From Rhinopomastus cyanomelas (lineage: Eukaryota; Chordata; Aves; Bucerotiformes; Rhinopomastidae), in contig VXBP01010416.1 of NCBI GenBank assembly GCA_013400115.1, forward strand, positions 118,399 to 182,398: DNA of 64,000 nucleotides, written 5' to 3'. A program made the position numbers and the translations under genes. This document shows positions 57,501-64,000 of the stretch, piece by piece. The notes below the pieces were generated by a model. That model searched no databases. It was not told the DNA's origin and saw nothing but the letters and a program-made list of their open reading frames with translations. Numbering within the stretch: position 1 is the first letter of the stretch; each line of letters starts with the position of its first letter.

Positions 57501-58185
57501 GAAGTTGACCTCAACTCTCCCATACATAACACCACCAAAGCTAGTGGTACAAAAAAAAGGACATGAAAAAAATCCAAGATGCAAAACAGACTGGATAATT
57601 ATGTGAAACGACTGCAATGATGTTCAGTTTTTCCAGTTCTTGGTGACGCTGTCTATGTTGCACACCCCTCAGATCCACTTTCATCCCTGCTGAACATTGC
57701 AAAGCCAGGTGAGCATACAGTGATTTGGGATGACGCAAGGGTCATCTTCTCTGATGACAGATATGGAAGAGATTTTTGTCAGTATTTTAATCTCAGATCA
57801 GAAAGGACAATACTTGAATTTTAACAGCGTGCCAGTAAGCCTCTAAGTTAAAAGTGACGACAATTAAGATGGCCCAATTTTGCTTAACTCCAAGTCCAAG
57901 CAATATATTACATGTCAAAAGTCCCCCTTGAGCTGCCAAAGATCCCTTTCTGGCGGCTCACGCTACTGCAATGGCATGTTTATACCCACCAATGGAACTA
58001 TCGCCTTCGACAACACCAGCAAACGTGGCTAGAAGAAACTTCATACAGATTTAGGACAGAATAAAGAAGAATTTAAAACGTTGTGTTGCATGATTATTTA
58101 AAGACAGATACACAAATCCCAACCACTTACCCAGCCCCATATTGCTATTCGCTTCTCATCAATAAAACCCATTTCTATAAATTTC
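48360..58185 (-). CDS. FAP: FAP, fibroblast activation protein alpha, last six coding exons (5' part off window)
   Basis: Type II membrane serine protease of the DPP4 family, with dipeptidyl peptidase and post-proline endopeptidase activity. Coding exons (right to left): 58131-58185, 54758-54857, 51755-51819, 50750-50822, 50411-50484, 48565-48666. All have GT/AG borders and the phases agree. They encode the end of the alpha/beta hydrolase domain: the GW-SYGGY nucleophile Ser, the GTADDNVHF Asp and the NHG His, so the triad is complete. Called FAP rather than DPP4 because the SSWEYY motif is followed by Ala (GCC, split across an intron), the human Ala657 position that distinguishes FAP from the Asp of DPP4, and because the end QCFALSE matches the FAP QCFSLSD end. 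Upstream exons were not found between 58.2 and 64 kb. Confidence 0.95.
48565..48666 (-). CDS. FAP: FAP last exon with catalytic His and stop
   Basis: 102 bp coding. Encodes WYTDQNHGIPGLSSKHLYTH then MTHFLKQCFALSE and TGA at 48565-48567. The acceptor is TTTCAG. His in NHG is the triad His. The 3' UTR lies to the left. Confidence 0.97.
   Translation of the reverse strand, partial: WYTDQNHGIPGLSSKHLYTHMTHFLKQCFALSE
48667..50410 (-). other. FAP: FAP last intron
   Basis: 1.74 kb. Contains a CR1 3' region of about 450 bp (49285-49735) in the opposite orientation; otherwise nothing recognised. Confidence 0.7.
49285..49735 (+). mobile_element. CR1 LINE 3' region
   Basis: GAACTGCTTGAGAGAGTAAA, CTGAGGGAGCTGGGTCTCTC, GAAGGAACTTCTTCACAGTG and GGGGGATTGGACTAGATGAT in the normal CR1 order, ending GTTGTTCTGTGATCC. 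Confidence 0.92.
50411..50484 (-). CDS. FAP: FAP exon (NVHFQNSAQ)
   Basis: 74 bp. Encodes the rest of the catalytic Asp, then NVHFQNSAQIAKALVNAQVD and FQAM, matching human over the whole exon. The acceptor is CTTTAG and the donor GTAAAT. Confidence 0.97.
50750..50822 (-). CDS. FAP: FAP exon (LLIHGTAD)
   Basis: 73 bp. Encodes NSTVMVRAKNFQNVEYLLIH then GTAD. The acceptor is CAACAG and the donor GTGAGG. The catalytic Asp codon is split between this exon (G) and the next (AT). Confidence 0.96.
50980..50996. repeat. (TA)8 microsatellite in FAP intron
   Basis: An uninterrupted TATATATA run. A similar TATA-rich run lies at 58257-58275. Confidence 0.85.
51300..51408 (+). mobile_element. CR1 3' tail
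   Basis: GTGCGACCTGGTCTAGGTGA, GGACTGGACTGGATGATCCC and three ATTCTATG-type units, within a FAP intron. Confidence 0.9.
51755..51819 (-). CDS. FAP: FAP exon (SIYTERFMGLP)
   Basis: 65 bp. Encodes ASIYTERFMGLPVESDNLEH then YK, matching human ASVYTERFMGLPTKDDNLEHYK. The acceptor is CTGCAG and the donor GTGAGA. Confidence 0.97.
51820..54757 (-). other. FAP: FAP intron before the catalytic-Ser exon boundary
   Basis: 2.94 kb. No CR1 tail. A candidate ancient repeat lies near 53040-53160 (GAGCCAAATTCTCCACTGTC), with low confidence. Open frames at 51.95-52.8 kb have no family resemblance. Confidence 0.55.
54758..54857 (-). CDS. FAP: FAP exon with catalytic Ser (SYGGY)
   Basis: 100 bp. Encodes SYGGYVTSLALGSGSGVFKC then GIAVAPVSSWEYY, starting with the nucleophile Ser itself. 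The acceptor is CCCTAG and the donor GTATGG. The last G starts the Ala codon completed in the next exon. Confidence 0.97.
54858..58130 (-). other. FAP: FAP intron between GW and SYGGY exons
   Basis: 3.27 kb. Contains one CR1 copy (56041-56620) in sense orientation with FAP. Nothing else was recognised. Confidence 0.65.
56041..56620 (-). mobile_element. CR1 3' region, AT-rich-insert subtype
   Basis: Tail ATCACAGTAATGATAAGG, CTAAATCCAAATAAACCCAG, CCTAACATCTAACATCTAGG and a long interior whose minus-strand frame reads LFSLEKRRLRGDLIAVYNYL. It is close in sequence to the copy at 43.4 kb. Confidence 0.92.
58131..58185 (-). CDS. FAP: FAP exon ending at GW before the active-site Ser
   Basis: 55 bp. 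Encodes KFIEMGFIDEKRIAIWGW, identical in pattern to human KFIEMGFIDEKRIAIWGW. The acceptor is CCACAG and the donor GTAAGT. The first G completes the preceding Arg. Confidence 0.97.
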
Positions 58186-60327
58186 CTGTGGAAAAGAAAA
58201 CCACAGTCATAAATGCAGTGCTACTAAAGATTGCTAATACTCTACAAATTATTTTTATATGTATATATATATATATTCAAATACCTTGACTTTTTTCCGC
58301 ACATCCCATCAATTTGAGCAAATGTAGCATATCTGATTTCTACACAGCATCAATTATTCAATGAATACATACTTCAGAGGAAGATGAAGAATAAAGAAAG
58401 AATACATTAATACTATCTTCATAATAATTTTCACTCCAGTGGACGAGCACTCAGTACAACTGGCTTCTTGGCAAAGAATTTCTTTTTCCTTATACTTAGG
58501 ATTTACCTGGATATTTAGTCCAGACTAGGTTACACTTAATACATGACACTCCTGTTTTACATTACACATGCACGTTTGTGCATATGCATAAGTACATATG
58601 TACATATTTACATGCAGAGAAATAAGTTCCACAAGCTCATTCCTAACAAGAACCACATTTCATTTCCCATAGTTCTACCTTCCTACAGACTTTTATGGTT
58701 TTAATCATTTTAATACCAAAGGTGCTGGGTTGTCATTAATAATTCAGACTTTATGCTTCAAGATATATTCCTTTAGAATGAGTTGATACTGTAATCTCCC
58801 AAGAGGCACAGTTCAGCCTCTGAGATTAGGGATTCCTTGGAGTAATTGTCTTTGTTTTTCGGTGCATGAAAAGTGAAGATTACATACTGCTGCTACAATA
58901 AAAAATAATGACAAAAAACACCTGCCAATGCTCCAAGGAGGTAATAAGCTTGCAGCCCACCTTGCTTATTCACTTTGTAGTCAAACAGATCAAATACAAT
59001 TTAAATATTAGGTTTCCTAAAAAATCTGCAACAGAGTTTGATGTCTGTATTTCCAGCACTGTATTAGCAACAGCAAACAAAAGAGGATGAGACAAAACAC
59101 CACAAAAGGTTCCAGATAAACAGATACATCCAGATACATCCCTCATTAGAAGACAAACATGAGGGAGTGAGTACACCCAAAACGGAGGATACTATGTGGG
59201 TGTGACAAAGTCAGAAAAGCCAAAAAATGATTCAGCTTTGTTATACTGTTGTCCCAATCCCTGGTGTACCTCTAATTAGGAGCAAAAGCCCCTCCAAGAA
59301 CTTCTCAACAGACTACAAGATCCTCTCTAAAAATCACCCATCTTAAACCATGTGTTAGATGAAGAAGATTGAATGTAATATATTTAACTGAATAAAAATG
59401 TAGTCTAGGCGCTGACAGAAAATTGGGAAGTGTGAAGTCTGAGGTCATTTCTTCACAGCCTGTCTCAGCAGATTTTGCAACTGCAAAATCAGTTTAGGTT
59501 CTCTCTCTGACATTTTATGTCTGAGCGACAATTCAAAGTAATAAAAACACACCCCCATTTCCTCACTTGTGATATTTTAAAGTATGGCATTGAGGCTAAA
59601 AGTTTCAAGAAAGAGAACAAAATAATAGATCCGCAGAAAAAACTCACATAACATACTGCTATTCTGTTAATTTATCACTGAAAAGGATAATGGTTTGCTG
59701 ATATCACTGAAGAAGAAATTAATGATCACAAAGCAGAACAAGGAAGGAACAGACACCCTCCTCACACACACTTGTACATGCAGGCAGAGTTCTCAAACAA
59801 GTAAAGAAAGCTGTGGGAACCTGGACTGCTACATCAGTTTTCTAGCTAAGCTACTCAGAGTCAGGTCTTTTACTGGGAGAATGGGTATTTCCTGTTGCAC
59901 ATGGAAATTTGTCCTTACTCCGAGAAGCCAAATTCCAGATGAAATTCTTTATTCCTGCCTTTCACTCATTTCTGTGGCGTTCAAACTAATGTGTCTTTAA
60001 ATGCTCATTTTAGCAGCGCTACTGCATTTGCAAACTCAACAGGCAGCCTTTCTTTACAAAACCCAGCTTTCAATCGCTCCCAAAGACCGAGGGAAATAGA
60101 ATTAAATGCAAGGGAGGTTGCTGCTGGAGAACAACAACCAGAAACATTCTTGGTTGCTCATAACTATCCTAAGAGCATGGAAAGCAAATTTATGACTAAT
60201 GGACCTCTAGAAGACTCCAAGTCAGTCTTGCTACAGGATTCAGTTTTCAGGATCCAGGTTTTGCTACAGGATTCAAGAACACTTCAGAATTCAGTTTTGC
60301 TATAAGTGTAAGAATTAACCTTCAGTG
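58186..60327 (-). other. FAP: FAP intron, partial
   Basis: About 2.1 kb searched for the preceding FAP exon (human YEVEDQITAV) without success. AT-rich, with a short degenerate tandem around 60220-60303 (TTGCTACAGGATTCA units). Confidence 0.5.
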
Positions 60328-61295
60328 AATCATAGAATCACAGAATCATTAGGGACTAGAAGGGACCTCGAAAGATCATCTAGTCCAATCCCCCTGCAAC
60401 AGCAGGATCACCTAGACCAAAAGTCACACAGGAACACGTCCAGGCGGGCCTTGAACATCTCCAGTGAGGGAGACTCCACAACCCCCCTGGGCAGCCTGTT
60501 CCAGTGCTCCGTCACCCTCACTGTAAAGAAGTTCCCTCTCATATTGATGTGGAACCACCTATGTTCCAGCTGACACCCATTGCCCTTCATCCTATTACTA
60601 GATGACATTGAGAGCAGCCCAGCTCCATCCTCATAACACCCACTCTCCACATACTTATAGACATTAATGAGGTCACCCCTTAGTCTCCTCCAAGCTAAAG
60701 AGCTCCCTCAGCCACTCTTCATAAGGGAGGTGCTCCACTTCCTTCATTATCCTCGTTGCCCTACGCTGGACCCTCTCCAGAAGCTCTATGTCCTTCTTGA
60801 ACTGAGGGGCCCAAAACTGGACACAATAGTCCAGATGTGGTCTAACCAGGGCAGAGTAGAGGGGGAGAAGAACCTCTCTTGATCTGCTAACCACCCCCGA
60901 TATGATTCACCCTAGGATGCTGTTGGCTTTCTAGGCCACAAGAGCACATTGCTGGCTCATGGTCATCCTGCTGTCCACCAGGACCCACAGGTCCCTTTCT
61001 CCTATATTGCTCTCCAACTGGTCAGTCCCCAAGCTTACCGGTACCTGGGGTTGTTCTTGCATAGATGCAAGACTCTACACTTATCCTTGTTATAGTTGAT
61101 TAAATTTTTCTCTGCCCAGCTCTCCAGCCTGTCCAGATCTCGCTGAATGGCAGCACAGTCTGAAGGGGTATCGGTGAGACCACCCAGCTTTGTGTCATCA
61201 GCAAACTTCTGATAGTGCACCCTAATCCCTCATCCAAGTCATCAATGAACAGATTGAACAGGACTGGTCCAACGCCGACCCCTGGGGCACTCTGC
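60328..61295 (-). mobile_element. CR1 LINE, 3' half including reverse-transcriptase motif
   Basis: Runs from the ATCATAGAATCACAG tail through the 3' region into ORF2. The minus-strand frame KFADDTKLGGLTDTPSDCAA shows the RT active-site FADD (61194-61205). Stops and frameshifts break the frame. It continues beyond the solo LTR at 61791. Confidence 0.93.
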
Positions 61296-61790
61296 TGTTG
61301 TAGTTGCTAAACTAGCTGCTCTTAAGATGGCGGCGATGGCGTCAGGGTCCGTACGAGCCCTGCAGCTCCACATATCCAGCAGGAGCTGTTTTGTGGTCCC
61401 TTAGGTTCCATAGGTTCAGAAGGTGCGGTTACAGGGGCCCCTCCGCTTCCAGGGGCCCGCGAGAGTCGTCCTTGAAGATAGGGAGAAAAGCTAAACAATG
61501 CCAAGTCAGGTGAAGAAGAGTGCATTCTGTGACCCCATTGGACAGAGAGAAGAGCAGAGACTGGTAACTGTAGTGAAGAAGATTGGTGGTGGTACAATAA
61601 GGGAGACTATATTAAGTGTGTGTTACTTGTAATAAACGCCATTTGCTGCTGACCACATTGGTGTTCGAGTGGTATGAGGATGGTCCGGGTAACGCGGGAC
61701 TGTAGGAGTCGGGCGTAGAGAAACCCGAAGGCCGTCACGCCAATTCGCTGTACGTGAGCTGCAACTTAGGCTATCTGAGGCACTGCAACA
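61296..61790 (+). mobile_element. Solo LTR nested in CR1
   Basis: 495 bp beginning TGTTGTAGTT and ending CTGCAACA (TGTTG/CAACA terminal inverted repeat). It has a TAATAAACGCC poly(A) signal and is flanked by CTCTGC on the left and CTCCGC on the right, a 6-bp target-site duplication with one mismatch. CR1 sequence resumes exactly after it. The 6-bp duplication suggests a class II (ERVK/alpha-like) retroviral origin; no viral gene is present. Confidence 0.85.
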
Positions 61791-61903
61791 CTCCGCTAGA
61801 TACAGGCCTCCAGCCAGACTCTGTCCCATTGAGCGCTACTCTCTGACTTCTATCTTACAGCCAGTTCACGATCCACCTCACTACCTGATCATCTAGAGCA
61901 CAC

Positions 61904-62462
61904 GTCTCAGTCTGGCTGCGAGGATGCAATCTGAGACTCTGTCAAATGACTTACGGAAGTCAAGATAGACCACATCCACTGCTCTGCCATCATCTCTCCA
62001 CCTGGTTATGCCCTCATAAAAGGCTATCGGGTTGGTCAAGCATGACTTCCCCTTGGTGAAGCCGTGCTGACTGTCCCTAATGACCCTCCTGTCCTTGATG
62101 TGTCTGGAGACAGCCTCTAGAACAAACTGTTCCATCCCCTTTCCTGGGATGGAGGTGAGGCTGACTGGTCTATAGTTACTTGCGTTCTCCTTTCCCTTTT
62201 TGAAGATTGGAGTGACATTTGCTGTCCTCCAGTCCCCAGGCACCTCTCCTGATCCCCATGACTTAGCAAAGACGATGGAGAGTGGCCTAGCAATGACTTC
62301 CGCCGACTCCCTTAGTATGTGCGGGTGCACCCCATCTGGGCCCATGGGTTTATGTACATCCAGTTTGATCAACGTACCCCTAACTCAGGCCTCATTAACT
62401 ATGGCAGGCTCCTCTCTTGTCTCAGCTTCCTCTCGAGTCTCAGCAGTCTGGGGCTTGATATC
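61904..62462. repeat. First copy of an exact 559-bp direct duplication
   Basis: Identical by eye to 62464-63022, the two separated by a single N. Read as unmerged contig overlap. Confidence 0.9.
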
Positions 62463-62463
62463 N
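62463..62463. other. Single-N contig join
   Basis: One N between two identical 559-bp copies. Confidence 0.97.
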
Positions 62464-63022
62464 GTCTCAGTCTGGCTGCGAGGATGCAATCTGAGACTCT
62501 GTCAAATGACTTACGGAAGTCAAGATAGACCACATCCACTGCTCTGCCATCATCTCTCCACCTGGTTATGCCCTCATAAAAGGCTATCGGGTTGGTCAAG
62601 CATGACTTCCCCTTGGTGAAGCCGTGCTGACTGTCCCTAATGACCCTCCTGTCCTTGATGTGTCTGGAGACAGCCTCTAGAACAAACTGTTCCATCCCCT
62701 TTCCTGGGATGGAGGTGAGGCTGACTGGTCTATAGTTACTTGCGTTCTCCTTTCCCTTTTTGAAGATTGGAGTGACATTTGCTGTCCTCCAGTCCCCAGG
62801 CACCTCTCCTGATCCCCATGACTTAGCAAAGACGATGGAGAGTGGCCTAGCAATGACTTCCGCCGACTCCCTTAGTATGTGCGGGTGCACCCCATCTGGG
62901 CCCATGGGTTTATGTACATCCAGTTTGATCAACGTACCCCTAACTCAGGCCTCATTAACTATGGCAGGCTCCTCTCTTGTCTCAGCTTCCTCTCGAGTCT
63001 CAGCAGTCTGGGGCTTGATATC
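62464..63022. repeat. Second copy of the 559-bp duplication
   Basis: Begins GTCTCAGTCTGGCTGCGAGG as the first copy does and continues after 63022 into new CR1 sequence (AAGACAGCCCCCAGTAGAAC). Confidence 0.9.
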
Positions 63023-63113
63023 AAGACAGCCCCCAGTAGAACAGACAGAGGCAAACAAGGTGTTTAGTATCTCTGCTTTCTCTGTATCCTCTGTCTTCAA
63101 GGCACCCACCTCA

Positions 63114-63556
63114 TTCAACAGGGGCCCTACATCACCTCTAGTTTTAGTTTTACCTGCAATGTATTTGAAGCCCATTTTGTTGTCCTTGACCTCCCTTCCA
63201 AGGTTTCATTCCAAGGAGGCCTTGGTTTTTCTAGCTGCATCCCTATATTCTCTCACCAGAGCCTTATCATCACCCGAAGTGGCCATCCCCTCCTTCCATA
63301 ATCTGCTTCTTCAGTTTGCCAAGCAGCAAGTTGTTTAACCATGCTGGTTTCTGGCTCCCTTCCTTGACTTCTTTCCTGTTGGGATGCTCTTTTCTTGTGC
63401 TTCAAGAAAATGCTTCAAGAAAGTAGCAGGGATGCCATCCAGAGGGTCTTGGACAGGTTGGAGAGGTTGGCACAAGCCAACCTCACGGGGTTCAACAAGA
63501 CCAAGTGTAAGGCCCTGCATCTGGGTCGAGGCAATCCTAGGCACAAATACAGGCTG
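63114..63556. repeat. First copy of an exact 443-bp direct duplication
   Basis: Starts TTCAACAGGGGCCCTACATC and ends AATACAGGCTG just before the N at 63557. Repeated in full at 63558-64000. Confidence 0.9.
63410..63556 (+). mobile_element. CR1 ORF2 fragment in opposite orientation
   Basis: The plus-strand frame reads RDAIQRVLDRLERLAQANLT and GFNKTKCKALHLGRGNP, the region following the CR1 reverse-transcriptase catalytic motif. It faces the minus-strand CR1 to its left, so two CR1 copies meet near 63.4 kb. The same piece recurs at about 63854-64000. Confidence 0.85.
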
Positions 63557-63557
63557 N
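63557..63557. other. Single-N contig join
   Basis: One N between the two identical 443-bp copies. Confidence 0.97.
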
Positions 63558-64000
63558 TTCAACAGGGGCCCTACATCACCTCTAGTTTTAGTTTTACCTG
63601 CAATGTATTTGAAGCCCATTTTGTTGTCCTTGACCTCCCTTCCAAGGTTTCATTCCAAGGAGGCCTTGGTTTTTCTAGCTGCATCCCTATATTCTCTCAC
63701 CAGAGCCTTATCATCACCCGAAGTGGCCATCCCCTCCTTCCATAATCTGCTTCTTCAGTTTGCCAAGCAGCAAGTTGTTTAACCATGCTGGTTTCTGGCT
63801 CCCTTCCTTGACTTCTTTCCTGTTGGGATGCTCTTTTCTTGTGCTTCAAGAAAATGCTTCAAGAAAGTAGCAGGGATGCCATCCAGAGGGTCTTGGACAG
63901 GTTGGAGAGGTTGGCACAAGCCAACCTCACGGGGTTCAACAAGACCAAGTGTAAGGCCCTGCATCTGGGTCGAGGCAATCCTAGGCACAAATACAGGCTG
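63558..64000. repeat. Second copy of the 443-bp duplication
   Basis: Identical by eye to 63114-63556 and ending at the same base as the first copy, exactly at the window edge. Confidence 0.9.

Larger units (their letters stand above)
61791..63405 (-). mobile_element. CR1 LINE ORF2, 5' continuation, with duplicated segment
   Basis: The minus-strand frames include KTKTRGDVGPLLNEVGALKT, then MGPDGVHPHILRESAEVIAR, NYRPVSLTSIPGKGMEQFVL and FTKGKSCLTNPIAFYEGITR, i.e. CR1 reverse transcriptase in the right order. An in-frame stop separates the two parts near 62945, so this is a dead copy. A 559-bp piece is present twice because of an assembly join (62463). Confidence 0.92.

Noticed and set aside
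58186..60327. Search for the next upstream FAP exon
   Set aside because: No segment resembling the human YEVEDQITAV exon with an AG donor phase was found by eye; it probably lies beyond the repeat-rich right end.
62200..63338. 139- and 192-codon plus-strand open frames
   Set aside because: They are antisense shadows of the CR1 reverse-transcriptase frame, repeated because of the assembly duplication.

Overview
This is a 64 kb piece of a bird genome carrying the FAP - GCG - DPP4 cluster. All three genes lie on the minus strand, so transcription runs right to left: FAP (only its last six coding exons, 48.3-58.2 kb), then GCG (complete, 25.7-37.4 kb), then DPP4 (first twelve exons, 2.0-20.3 kb; the rest lies beyond the left edge). 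Avian origin is read from the proglucagon sequence (a His-Ala GLP-1 with Tyr/Ile substitutions and a 33-residue bird-type GLP-2), compact introns, and a repeat content dominated by CR1 LINEs with their ATTCTATG-type 3' tails. Glucagon has Thr at position 16, which from memory matches duck and ostrich rather than chicken; this hints at a non-galliform bird but does not name a species.

Layout. 1-1971: DPP4 intron 12 sequence, with no exon 13 found. 1972-20330: DPP4 exons 12 to 1, with a CpG-rich promoter and first-exon region at about 19.9-20.7 kb. 20.7-25.7 kb: intergenic, several CR1 tails. 25.7-37.4 kb: GCG, with six coding exons and a non-coding first exon behind a TATA box. 37.4-48.3 kb: intergenic, with CR1 copies, a GC-rich LTR-like element that contains a 20-N gap, and a single-N contig join. 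48.3-58.2 kb: FAP exons carrying the catalytic Ser, Asp and His. 58.2-60.3 kb: FAP intron. 60.3-64 kb: a long CR1 copy split by a nested solo LTR, and two exact direct duplications around single Ns that look like unmerged contig overlaps.

Functionally, GCG encodes glucagon, GLP-1 and GLP-2. DPP4 is the dipeptidyl peptidase that trims the His-Ala ends of GLP-1 and GLP-2 in vertebrates, and FAP is its closest paralogue. All exon junctions given were checked for reading phase: the twelve DPP4 exons sum to 351 whole codons, and the GCG coding exons to 206 residues plus stop. A TAA created by the GLP-1 exon's splice donor would give a 151-residue precursor without GLP-2 if that intron is retained.

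I found no CRISPR array, tRNA or rRNA, and nothing prokaryotic. Most long open frames here are shadows in repeats or CpG-rich DNA. All matches were made by eye against remembered family sequences; no database search was run.
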